A stretch of DNA of 36,249 bases, taken from an uncultured Eubacteriales bacterium. GTDB lineage: Bacteria > Bacillota > Clostridia > Monoglobales > Monoglobaceae. Each line of letters opens with the position of its first letter. Position 1 is the first letter of the stretch. The notes under the pieces were generated by a model, which saw only the letters and a program-made list of their open reading frames with translations, did no database searches and was not told the DNA's origin. The position numbers were made by a program, and so were the translations under genes. Below are positions 8,113-15,704 of the stretch, in pieces. The DNA is taken from positions 1-36,249 of the forward strand of contig URAN01000028.1 of the NCBI GenBank assembly GCA_900545865.1. Reading direction: 5' to 3'.

Positions 8113-9750
8113 TTAATACATTCCGCCCGCACCTGCGCCTGCCATAGCAGCCGCAGCCGCTGCGTCAGCCTGAGGGTCGGGCTTGTCGGCAACAATGCTC
8201 TCGGTTGTGAGAACCATTGCAGCAACGGACGCTGCGTTTTGAAGAGCCGAACGTGTAACCTTTGTCGGGTCAACAATACCGCCCTTTAACATATCCATAT
8301 ACTCGTCTGTCAATGCGTTATATCCAACGCCTATCGGGCTTTCCTTAATCTTGTTTACTATAAGGCTGCCTTCGATACCTGCATTATGCGCAATCTGGCG
8401 AACCGGTTCCTCTAGAGCACGCAGAACAATCTGTGCGCCGGTCTTTTCGTCACCGCTGAACTCGTCAACGACCTTTTTAACAGCCGGGATTGCATTAATG
8501 AATGCAGTACCGCCGCCGGCAACAATTCCTTCTTCTACCGCTGCACGGGTTGCCGCCAAAGCGTCCTCAATTCTGAGCTTCTTTTCTTTCATCTCTATTT
8601 CGGTTGCCGCACCTGCTTTGATTACGGCTACACCGCCGGCAAGCTTAGCCAGACGTTCCATAAGCTTTTCTTTGTCAAATTCAGATGTTGTTTCCTCTAT
8701 CTGAGTTCTGATGTTGCTTACTCTGTTTGCAATTTCATTCTTGTCACCCATACCGTCAACGATGATGGTGTTCTCTTTCTGAACTTTAACCTGACGCGCT
8801 CTGCCGAGCTGTTCAACGGTTGCATCTTTGAGCTCAAGACCTATTTCTTCCGAAATAACCTGACCGCCAGTTAAGATTGCAATATCTTTGAGCATTTCTT
8901 TTCTTCTGTCGCCAAAACCGGGGGCTTTAACACCGATGCAGGTGAATGTTCCTCTGAGCTTATTGACGATAAGTGTTGAAAGAGCCTCACCCTCAATGTC
9001 CTCTGCAATGATAAGCAGCTTTTTGCCAGATTGAACTATCTGTTCCAAAAGCGGAAGGATTTCTTGAATGTTCGAAATCTTTTTATCCGTAATCAAGATA
9101 TAAGCGTCATCCAAAACCGCCTCCATCTTGTCTGTGTCCGTAACCATATACGGTGTGATATATCCTCTGTCAAACTGCATACCCTCAACAACCTCTGAAT
9201 ATGTCTCGGCTGTCTTTGATTCTTCAACAGTGATAACGCCGTCTGTCGTAACCTTTTCCATTGCGTCCGCAATCAAGTTACCGATTGTTTCGTCCGCCGC
9301 CGAAACAGATGCAACACGAGCAATGTCGTCTCTGCCGTCAACCTTTTTGCTGTTCTTGATGATTTCATCAGCCGCCGCATTGACAGCCGCCGCCATGCCG
9401 CGTCTTACCACCATCGGGTTTGCGCCTGCGGCAACGTTCTTCATTCCCTCGCGAATCAAAGCCTGTGCAAGCAATGTCGCCGTTGTTGTTCCGTCGCCTG
9501 CAATGTCATTTGTCTTTGTCGCAACCTCTTTAACGAGCTGTGCGCCCATATTCTCGAATGCATCGTCAAGCTCTATGTCCTTTGCAATCGTAACACCATC
9601 GTTTGTGATAAGCGGTGCGCCGTATTTTTTGTCAAGAACAACGTTTCTGCCTTTGGGGCCGAGTGTAACCTTTACTGTATCAGCAAGCTGGTTCACACCT
9701 CTTTCCAAAGCGTGTCTTGCTTCCTCTCCGAATAAAATCTGCTTAGCCAT
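8113..9750 (-). CDS. groEL: Chaperonin GroEL (60 kDa)
   Basis: ATP-driven tetradecameric folding chamber. The 545-residue protein is full length, starts MAKQILFGEEARHALERGV, contains the equatorial ATP-binding block VTLGPKGRNVVLDKKYGAP and GDGTTTATLLAQ, the apical segment, and ends in the flexible Ala/Gly/Met-rich tail (GAGAGGMY). GGAGGT precedes the ATG. It lies 85 bases after groES in a two-gene operon controlled by the CIRCE operator and ended by the hairpin at 8041-8074. Confidence 0.98.
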   Translation of the reverse strand: MAKQILFGEEARHALERGVNQLADTVKVTLGPKGRNVVLDKKYGAPLITNDGVTIAKDIELDDAFENMGAQLVKEVATKTNDIAGDGTTTATLLAQALIREGMKNVAAGANPMVVRRGMAAAVNAAADEIIKNSKKVDGRDDIARVASVSAADETIGNLIADAMEKVTTDGVITVEESKTAETYSEVVEGMQFDRGYITPYMVTDTDKMEAVLDDAYILITDKKISNIQEILPLLEQIVQSGKKLLIIAEDIEGEALSTLIVNKLRGTFTCIGVKAPGFGDRRKEMLKDIAILTGGQVISEEIGLELKDATVEQLGRARQVKVQKENTIIVDGMGDKNEIANRVSNIRTQIEETTSEFDKEKLMERLAKLAGGVAVIKAGAATEIEMKEKKLRIEDALAATRAAVEEGIVAGGGTAFINAIPAVKKVVDEFSGDEKTGAQIVLRALEEPVRQIAHNAGIEGSLIVNKIKESPIGVGYNALTDEYMDMLKGGIVDPTKVTRSALQNAASVAAMVLTTESIVADKPDPQADAAAAAAMAGAGAGGMY

Positions 9751-9835
9751 AATTTATTACCTCCAATATAATATAGTTGAAATTCTGAATCATTAAAGCG
9801 TCTTTAGCGTTTTGTATCAATCAATCTTTATCGGA

Positions 9836-10120
9836 TTAATCAATCTTTGCCAAAACATCGCTTTGTCTTAAAATGATGTATTCTTCGCCATCGAGTTTAA
9901 CCTCTGTTCCGGCATACTTGCTCATTATAACCTTATCACCGACGGTAAGCTCCATTTTAACTTCTTTTCCGTCAACAACGCCGCCCGGGCCAACCGCCAC
10001 AACTTCCGCAACCTGAGGTTTCTCCTTTGCTGTTCCGGCAAGGATAATACCGCTCTTTGTGGTCTCCTCTGCCTCAAGCATTTTTATTACAACTCTGTCT
10101 GCCAATGGTTTGATATTCAT
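9836..10120 (-). CDS. groES: Co-chaperonin GroES (10 kDa)
   Basis: Heptameric lid of the GroEL chamber. The 94 residues match the family throughout: start MNIKPLADRVVIKMLEAEE, mobile loop TTKSGIILAGTAKEKPQ, then VGDKVIMSKYAGTEVKLDGEEY. An AAGGAGG ribosome-binding site lies 8 bases upstream. First gene of the operon, under a SigA-type promoter and CIRCE. The organism has a standard single groESL arrangement here. Confidence 0.98.
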   Translation of the reverse strand: MNIKPLADRVVIKMLEAEETTKSGIILAGTAKEKPQVAEVVAVGPGGVVDGKEVKMELTVGDKVIMSKYAGTEVKLDGEEYIILRQSDVLAKID

Positions 10121-10165
10121 AAAACAAATCCTCCTTGTATGTTTAAAAATTTACCTTTTTATTTG

Positions 10166-10192
10166 TTAGCACTCTAACTCTTTGAGTGCTAA
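10166..10192 (-). promoter_or_regulatory. CIRCE operator (HrcA binding site)
   Basis: Perfect inverted repeat TTAGCACTC (10166-10174), 9-base spacer, GAGTGCTAA (10184-10192), identical to the CIRCE consensus bound by the heat-shock repressor HrcA. It lies between the groES promoter and the groES start, so repression in the absence of heat stress is expected. The hrcA gene is not in this window. Confidence 0.98.
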
Positions 10193-10200
10193 CACTACAT

Positions 10201-10229
10201 ATAATACTCAAAACGCTCTGATAAATCAA
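10201..10229 (-). promoter_or_regulatory. SigA-type promoter of groES-groEL
   Basis: On the minus strand TTGATT (10229-10224), 17-base spacer, TATTAT (10206-10201). The expected transcription start falls just before CIRCE, so HrcA bound there would block initiation or escape. Confidence 0.8.
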
Positions 10230-10399
10230 ATTCGGTTACATACGATTATATGCGGTTATTAAAGATTATTGCCAAATATTTAAATATATTTCTTTTTTTC
10301 TCAAATTCGTATTTTTTATTATAGTTTACATAATTTTAACATTTAATTTTATTATATTGAAAGACTAATTGAAATATTTACTTAAATTCTTAAAAACGC
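10230..10399. other. AT-rich gap between groES and the sugar kinase
   Basis: Part of a 343-base gene-free stretch (10121-10463). It is strongly AT-rich, contains no open frame that looks coding, and I see no RNA gene in it. Known elements in the full gap are the CIRCE site, the groES promoter and the kinase promoter at 10400-10428. Confidence 0.6.
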
Positions 10400-10428
10400 T
10401 TGAAAATATTTGAAAATATTGATATAAT
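10400..10428 (+). promoter_or_regulatory. SigA-type promoter of the sugar kinase gene
   Basis: TTGAAA (10400-10405), 17-base spacer, TATAAT (10423-10428). The predicted start is about 30 bases before the ATG, which has AAAGGAGAG upstream. Confidence 0.75.
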
Positions 10429-10463
10429 TAAAATAATGTAAACCAAAAGGAGAGAAACATAAT

Positions 10464-11501
10464 ATGTCAAAGATAAACACATTAAAACATGATGCCGAAT
10501 ATGATATAGTCGGTATGGGCGAGGTAATGATACGCCTCTCCCCTCCGGGAAAGCAAAAACTTTCACAGGCGGATTATTTCGAACGCAATATCGGCGGCAG
10601 CGAGCTTAACGTTGTGTCAGGCGCGGCGATGCTCGGCACACGGTCGGCGATGATAACCAAACTTCCCGATAACGCAATCGGGCGGCTTGTAAAATCAAAA
10701 ATAACATCGGGGAATGTTGATGACCGATACTTGGTTTATGACAAGTCCGACAAAAGCCGTCTCGGTCTTTATTATTACGAAAACGGTGCATATCCTCGAA
10801 AGTCATCCGTTATATATGACCGTGCAAACTCATCGGTTTGTACCCTCGGCATTGACGAGATTTCGGACGATATATTCGACAAGACCAAAATCTTTCATAT
10901 AAGCAGCATCACTCTTGCTCTGTCGCCCGAGCTGCAAAAAACCGCCCTCGAAGTTATAAAAAAATTCCACGGCGCAGGTGCAAAGATTTCGTTTGATGTC
11001 AACTACCGTGCCGCTCTCTGGAGCGAGGACGAGGCAAGAGCCGTAATCGAGGACGTTTTTAATTATGTTGACTTTTTGTTTGTATCGGAAGAAACATCAA
11101 GGCGAATGCTCAGACGCACGGGCAGCCTTGAAGATATAATGAAAGGATATTCGAATGATTTCGGATGCAGCCTTGTTGCCACAACGCGCCGCGAGGTTGT
11201 TTCGCCAATGCACCACAATTTTAACTCAAAAATATACTTTGATGGCAATTTTTATGAAGAAAAGGGATATAACAATATTGAGGTAATAGACCGTATCGGC
11301 AGCGGTGACGCGTATCTCTCGGGCGTATTGTACGGTTTGACCGCTCTCGGTGATGTTGAACAAGCGTTAAAGATAGGAAACGCTTGTTCCGCCGTTAAAA
11401 ACACGGTTGTCGGAGATATGTCCGACAGCAGTATCGGTGAAATTATGAATGTGATAAAATCTCATAACGCAACGGGACACCAAGACGAAATGGTAAGATA
11501 A
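10464..11501 (+). CDS. kdgK: PfkB-family sugar kinase, probably 2-keto-3-deoxygluconate kinase
   Basis: Ribokinase/PfkB-fold kinase, 345 residues. The most likely reaction is ATP-dependent phosphorylation of 2-keto-3-deoxygluconate, made from pectin or other uronic acid polymers, to KDPG. Evidence: start block VGMGEVMIRLSPP, IGGSELNVVSGAAMLG, the SRLGLYYYENGAYPRKS segment typical of KDG kinases, and the anion-hole/catalytic motif DRIGSGDAYLSG with catalytic Asp282. It is a single-gene unit with its own promoter (10400-10428) and terminator (11513-11546). No KDPG aldolase or uronate gene is near, so the exact substrate is inferred from sequence alone; fructokinase or another PfkB kinase remains possible. 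Confidence 0.75.
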   Translation: MSKINTLKHDAEYDIVGMGEVMIRLSPPGKQKLSQADYFERNIGGSELNVVSGAAMLGTRSAMITKLPDNAIGRLVKSKITSGNVDDRYLVYDKSDKSRLGLYYYENGAYPRKSSVIYDRANSSVCTLGIDEISDDIFDKTKIFHISSITLALSPELQKTALEVIKKFHGAGAKISFDVNYRAALWSEDEARAVIEDVFNYVDFLFVSEETSRRMLRRTGSLEDIMKGYSNDFGCSLVATTRREVVSPMHHNFNSKIYFDGNFYEEKGYNNIEVIDRIGSGDAYLSGVLYGLTALGDVEQALKIGNACSAVKNTVVGDMSDSSIGEIMNVIKSHNATGHQDEMVR

Positions 11502-11512
11502 AACGCGTCTAT

Positions 11513-11546
11513 GCTCCGAAAGTCTCATCGGCTTTCGGAGCTTTTT
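11513..11546 (+). terminator. Intrinsic terminator of the sugar kinase gene
   Basis: A 10-bp perfect stem GCTCCGAAAG (11513-11522) with CTTTCGGAGC (11532-11541), then TTTTT. Eleven bases after the stop codon. Confidence 0.92.
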
Positions 11547-11579
11547 ATGCAAGTTATGACGATTTTATGCAAGTTATGA
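11543..11579. repeat. Two-copy 20-base tandem repeat
   Basis: TTTTATGCAAGTTATGA occurs at 11543-11559 and again at 11563-11579, a 20-base period. It overlaps the T-run of the preceding terminator. Confidence 0.7.
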
Positions 11580-11587
11580 ATCAAACA

Positions 11588-11616
11588 TTGATATTACAAA
11601 TCCGTTATATTAAAAT
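11588..11616 (+). promoter_or_regulatory. SigA-type promoter of the CAP/SLH protein gene
   Basis: TTGATA (11588-11593), 17-base spacer, TAAAAT (11611-11616); the start would be about 33 bases before the ATG at 11656. Confidence 0.6.
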
Positions 11617-11655
11617 ATATAAGTTGAAATTTTTTAAAGAAAGCGTGATATTATT

Positions 11656-13923
11656 ATGAAAAAAATTCTTGCCGCGGCATTGTCGGCAACCTGTATTTTT
11701 TCGGCGGTATCAGTGCCGTTGTTGAAAGGTCCGAACGTGTATGCGGGCTTTTCTATGGTTGACGATGCACAGACCGCAGTCGAAAAAAACAAAGCTCTGT
11801 TTTTAAAGGCGTTTAAAGAAGCCGAAATATCGTCCGATTTCACACAGGACGATTTGGAAAATATGCTTTTTGAATCTTGTGAATACTCGGCGGACGAACA
11901 AACGGGAACGGGCTTTATGGTTGAAAAGTTCAAGCTCATCCCCCCTTCGGCGACAAAATCGGGTTCAATAAGCGCGGTTGTGTTCATCTATCAGAACGAT
12001 GCCGAGGACGCATTCGAAATAAGCAAGGATATTCCCGCTCTTTCGGGCGGCGGTTCTTCATCGGACGATGTGAAAATCAGCACGGGTGATGAAGATTCCG
12101 ACACCGACAGCAGCTATACCGATGCCGAATTATCGGCAATAAAAAAGAAAATTTCTGCGGCAAAGCACGCAATCAGCGATGCCGTTTGGAATTTTGACGT
12201 GTCGAACGATACAACCGCGAACGATGTTTTAAAAATGGCAAAAGCGGCTGTCGCGGACGATTCGGACATAGAGGTAACGCTTGAAGATTATAACTTTAAG
12301 CTCATAAAATCAACCTCAACGGTTAACGGTTCGCTCTCGGCAACCGTCACCGTAAGCTGCGGCGGTATCGAGGACACCGTTCCGATAGGGAAAACCGTAC
12401 CTCTCATTGTCACCGAAACATCGAGCAAAATCGATGAGGATCGCTCTCTTGTGAGTGACGCTCTTTACTCAATCGCCATAAACAACAGGACAACAAAAGA
12501 GAGTATTCTCACCGCTGCTCAAAAGGCAGTCAAAAACGGCTCGGCCGTTGCGTGGAAAAACGATTATTTCAGCAAGAAAAACGCAACGTTCAGAGATGAC
12601 GGAAGTATTTTCGGGTATCTCAGCATAACCTTGGGCGATGAAAGCCGCGAGCTGCTTATTCAAGAAAAGATTCCGATGCTTGTGCGGAATTATCCGAAAG
12701 ACGAAATTTCGGTCAACAAAACCGAATGGGATATATTTAACGCAATGAATGTTGAACGTGCAAAAGAAGGCAGCTATCCGCTCAGTATGGTTGCGGCTTT
12801 GCAGGATGCGTGCAATATTCGCGAACCCGAGTTGGTTGAATCTTTTTCTCATACCCGTCCGAACGGAAATATGTGTTTTACGGCGATTTCGGACTTTGCA
12901 TATTCATACGCGGGCGAAAACATCTATCGTGAATATTGCCCCAACGTTGAAAGAAAAACGATGGTCTATATCGACAGCGAAAAAGCAATGACATCATGGA
13001 TGAACAGCCCCGGACACCGTGCAAACATTCTGAACACACAGTTCAACTATGCCGGTGTCGGCGCGTATGACACAATAGGCATAGGTACGTCGCTCCAGCT
13101 TTTTGCAGCAGTTGCCAAACCTATCACCGAAATTACGTCAAGCACAGGCTCGTTCAGCTTTTATGACGAAGATGCAATGCAAAAAGAGTATCTTATTCTA
13201 AAGACATCCGACGGACTTGTTTCATATATGCCGCTTGACCCGGCATATATGACCAAAAACGGCAACCAATACTCATTTACCCCCGTAAACGGAAATGAGG
13301 TTGTCATAACAATCAGCAACAACAATGCCGACAATTCAAACAACAATGCGGCAAACAGCGATGATAATTCATTCACTGTCGACCCTGCTGCACAGGGCGG
13401 TGCGGCTCTGCCGTTCACCGATGTAAAACCCGGTGACTATTTCTGCAACGCCGTTTCATGGGCGCTCGTCAAAAATATCACCAGAGGTACAAGCGACACC
13501 ACGTTTTCGCCCGATGCGACCTGTACCAGAGCGCAGATTCTGACGTTCTTATGGCGCGCGGTCGGCTCACCGACACCGAATATTTCAAACCCATTTGCAG
13601 ACACATCATCATCGGACTATTATTACGGTGCAGCTATTTGGGCATACGAAAAAGGTATGGTATCCGGAAATCTGTTCAAAGGCGACACACCTTGCACACG
13701 TTCGTCAACGGTAATGTATTTATGGAAGAACGCAGGTATGCCGAGGGTGGATACTTCGTCCGACTTTTCGGATATTTCGCCGCTTGACGAATATTCCGAT
13801 GCCGTTTCGTGGGCGGTTGAAAACAACGTAACCCTCGGAACCTCCGAAACCACTTTCTCACCTGATGATATATGCAGCAGGGGTCAGATTGTAACATTTT
13901 TAAACAGGGCAATATCCGAATAA
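11656..13923 (+). CDS. Secreted CAP-domain protein with three SLH domains and N-terminal repeats
   Basis: Cell-surface protein of 755 residues; no assigned function. In order: signal peptide (about 1-31); three copies of an unrecognised module of about 85-95 residues (about 36-127, 162-250, 255-350); a CAP/SCP-PR1 domain (about 353-485) with SFSHTRPNG, AGENIY and SWMNSPGHRANILN, which carry the His and Glu residues lining the CAP cavity; a spacer rich in Asn/Asp/Ser (about 555-578); and three SLH domains (about 589-755, motifs TRAQILTFLWRA, TRSSTVMYLWK, SRGQIVTFLNRA). SLH domains normally anchor proteins non-covalently to pyruvylated wall polymers. Bacterial YkwD-like CAP proteins are of uncertain function. 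The ribosome-binding site is weak (AAAGAAAG). A paralogue follows directly. Confidence 0.88.
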   Translation: MKKILAAALSATCIFSAVSVPLLKGPNVYAGFSMVDDAQTAVEKNKALFLKAFKEAEISSDFTQDDLENMLFESCEYSADEQTGTGFMVEKFKLIPPSATKSGSISAVVFIYQNDAEDAFEISKDIPALSGGGSSSDDVKISTGDEDSDTDSSYTDAELSAIKKKISAAKHAISDAVWNFDVSNDTTANDVLKMAKAAVADDSDIEVTLEDYNFKLIKSTSTVNGSLSATVTVSCGGIEDTVPIGKTVPLIVTETSSKIDEDRSLVSDALYSIAINNRTTKESILTAAQKAVKNGSAVAWKNDYFSKKNATFRDDGSIFGYLSITLGDESRELLIQEKIPMLVRNYPKDEISVNKTEWDIFNAMNVERAKEGSYPLSMVAALQDACNIREPELVESFSHTRPNGNMCFTAISDFAYSYAGENIYREYCPNVERKTMVYIDSEKAMTSWMNSPGHRANILNTQFNYAGVGAYDTIGIGTSLQLFAAVAKPITEITSSTGSFSFYDEDAMQKEYLILKTSDGLVSYMPLDPAYMTKNGNQYSFTPVNGNEVVITISNNNADNSNNNAANSDDNSFTVDPAAQGGAALPFTDVKPGDYFCNAVSWALVKNITRGTSDTTFSPDATCTRAQILTFLWRAVGSPTPNISNPFADTSSSDYYYGAAIWAYEKGMVSGNLFKGDTPCTRSSTVMYLWKNAGMPRVDTSSDFSDISPLDEYSDAVSWAVENNVTLGTSETTFSPDDICSRGQIVTFLNRAISE

Positions 13924-14059
13924 ATTCACTGTGGTAAATCAGCCAAACCTCCGCTCGGATAAGGCCGGCGAGCCGCAGAATCGGCGAACGGTGTACGTAT
14001 TTTTGATATATTACGTAAATAATCAAAATTTTTAATATTAAAGAAAAGAGGAAAAAACA

Positions 14060-15340
14060 ATGAACAAAAAAGTATTAGGAGTATTTCTTGCGTTATGTAT
14101 GCTGGTTGCGGCTCTGCCGACAGCGGTATTTGCAAAGAAAACAGCAAGCGATGAGATTGACGAGGCAATCAAGGCAATCAAGACCAACAAAAACGATGTC
14201 GTTGTGTTTAATGATATGACAATGGATGAGTTTTTGAGAGCTGCCGCAAAGGTTCTTCCCGATGACAACACATGTACGCTTTCTTTCGAAAAAGAGGCTG
14301 ACTATCGCATATACAATGCGTCAAGCCAAAAAGACGGCAGCATCTTTGCAAACATACTCTTTACAAGCAGCTATGAAACACCTTATCCCGTAACAAGACA
14401 CGAGATGTATGATTTTAAGATTTCACAGCTCACAGGCGCTGCTGCGGAAGCAAATGAAGATGTCGAATTGCTCGACGAGGACAGAAAGAATGTTGCGAAC
14501 GCATACAAGAATATGTCCTTTGACTATACCGTAACAGAAGAAAAAATAGTTGAAATGGCACGCGCCGCGGTGAAGAACGGCACAACCGTTGAAAGCGCCG
14601 GGGATTTCACCTTAAAAGAACCCACGGTTAAGAACAGAGGCAGCGTGAAACTCACACTCAACCTTACACTCAACAACGAGAAAGCCACAGTTAAGGTATC
14701 AAATGTAGTACGCCAGCTCGAAGCCGAGCCGACAGATACAGAGGATAATACACCTGACATCACAGACAACTCAAACAATAATACATCAGACAAAGACAGC
14801 GAATACACCTCGGGTTCAACCAAGGTGACACCTAACTTTAACGATGTTGCGGACGATGCATATTATGCAGCTCCCGTTAAGTGGGCTGTTGAAAACGGAA
14901 TCACAACAGGCACTTCATCAACGGCATTTTCGCCCGATATGACCTGTACCAGAGCGCAAATTCTGACATTTATCTGGCGTGCGGCAGGTTCGCCGACAGC
15001 ATCGGCTGTCAATCCGTTCAGCGATGTAACCGCCGATGACTATTATTATAACGCGGCAATCTGGGCATACGAGAACAGTATGGTAACAGGCAGCACTTTT
15101 GATGCTGATACGCCCTGCACACGTTCGTCAACGGTAACATATTTATGGAAGTTCAACGGTTCACCCGTTTTGGGTATTCCGTCACTGTTCGAGGATGTTT
15201 CTGATGATGCCGAGTATGCTGACGCAGTATCGTGGGCTTTGATAGAAGAAGTCACATCGGGTATTTCGGATACCGAATTTGCACCCGATATGATTTGTAA
15301 CAGAGGTCAGATTGTGACATTCTTGTACAGAGCATTCTAA
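14060..15340 (+). CDS. Secreted SLH-domain protein, paralogue of the preceding gene without CAP
   Basis: Surface protein of 426 residues with a signal peptide (1-26, ending TAVFA). Two copies of the same unknown module as its neighbour follow (about 30-125 and 137-222; the second contains VEMARAAVKNGTTVES and NRGSVKLTLNLTL). Then come an acidic Asn/Thr/Asp-rich linker (about 226-258) and three SLH domains (about 262-426; TRAQILTFIWRAAGSPT, TRSSTVTYLWK, NRGQIVTFLYRAF). The SLH parts of the two proteins are close to each other, so this looks like a duplication with gain or loss of modules including CAP. AAGAGG precedes the ATG. The 136-base gap before it has no clear terminator but contains an imperfect palindrome at 14003-14026. 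It ends at the terminator at 15371-15404. Confidence 0.88.
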   Translation: MNKKVLGVFLALCMLVAALPTAVFAKKTASDEIDEAIKAIKTNKNDVVVFNDMTMDEFLRAAAKVLPDDNTCTLSFEKEADYRIYNASSQKDGSIFANILFTSSYETPYPVTRHEMYDFKISQLTGAAAEANEDVELLDEDRKNVANAYKNMSFDYTVTEEKIVEMARAAVKNGTTVESAGDFTLKEPTVKNRGSVKLTLNLTLNNEKATVKVSNVVRQLEAEPTDTEDNTPDITDNSNNNTSDKDSEYTSGSTKVTPNFNDVADDAYYAAPVKWAVENGITTGTSSTAFSPDMTCTRAQILTFIWRAAGSPTASAVNPFSDVTADDYYYNAAIWAYENSMVTGSTFDADTPCTRSSTVTYLWKFNGSPVLGIPSLFEDVSDDAEYADAVSWALIEEVTSGISDTEFAPDMICNRGQIVTFLYRAF

Positions 15341-15370
15341 TAACCCGAAACGACAAAATGAAAAATTTAC

Positions 15371-15404
15371 GCCCCGAGGTGTTTTAAATCCTCGGGGCAT
15401 TTTT
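15371..15404 (+). terminator. Intrinsic terminator of the SLH gene pair
   Basis: A 9-bp perfect GC-rich stem GCCCCGAGG (15371-15379) with CCTCGGGGC (15390-15398), then ATTTTT. Confidence 0.92.
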
Positions 15405-15410
15405 AGTTGT

Positions 15411-15600
15411 CACGCATAATTTTTTGATTTTCGTTCGTGTGTCCGGGACGTCCGGGAGGCCGTCCCCTACAAATGTGGCATACATTCCGTTTGGCGTAGG
15501 GGGCGGTTTCAAACCGCCCCGCGAGATGTCCATCAACCAACGCGGTTGCCGCGCATAATTTATGCCGTTTGTTCGCGCGTTCGAGATGTCTAGGTATAGT
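15411..15600. repeat. Intergenic foldback repeat element (copy 1)
   Basis: The gene-free stretch 15341-15704 holds two terminators and this element. It contains three inverted repeats: GGGACG (15445-15450) with CGTCCC (15461-15466); CCCCTAC (15464-15470) with GTAGGGG (15496-15502); and GGGGCGGTTT (15500-15509) with AAACCGCCCC (15511-15520). A 22-base stretch at 15553-15574 recurs exactly at 23810-23831. No protein is encoded. It looks like a small non-autonomous or REP/MITE-like intergenic repeat. Confidence 0.6.
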
Positions 15601-15641
15601 TTTTCCTTATCCGAGCCTAATTCAATCGTCCATGCAACAAA

Positions 15642-15680
15642 ATATGCACCTCAAAGGGTGTTTACCCTTTGGGTGCATAT
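15642..15680 (-). terminator. Intrinsic terminator of glmS
   Basis: Long near-perfect stem: 15642-15659 pairs with 15664-15680, with one unpaired base (ATATGCACC... with ...GGTGCATAT). It is 24 bases beyond the glmS stop on the minus strand and is followed by a T-containing stretch. The loop is only 4 bases. Confidence 0.75.
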
Positions 15681-15704
15681 AAACATATCCGATTAAAATT
15701 CCGA

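Noticed and set aside
7840..8116. Short open frames between hup and groEL
   Set aside because: They cover two strong terminators and translate to Phe/Pro/Arg-rich sequence with no family match; intergenic.
9128..9796. 222-codon open frame on the plus strand opposite groEL
   Set aside because: Low-complexity Ser/Ala-rich translation antisense to an unmistakable groEL.
15445..15520. CRISPR-like array in the 15.4-15.6 kb gap
   Set aside because: The repeats are inverted and of different sequence, not regularly spaced direct repeats.
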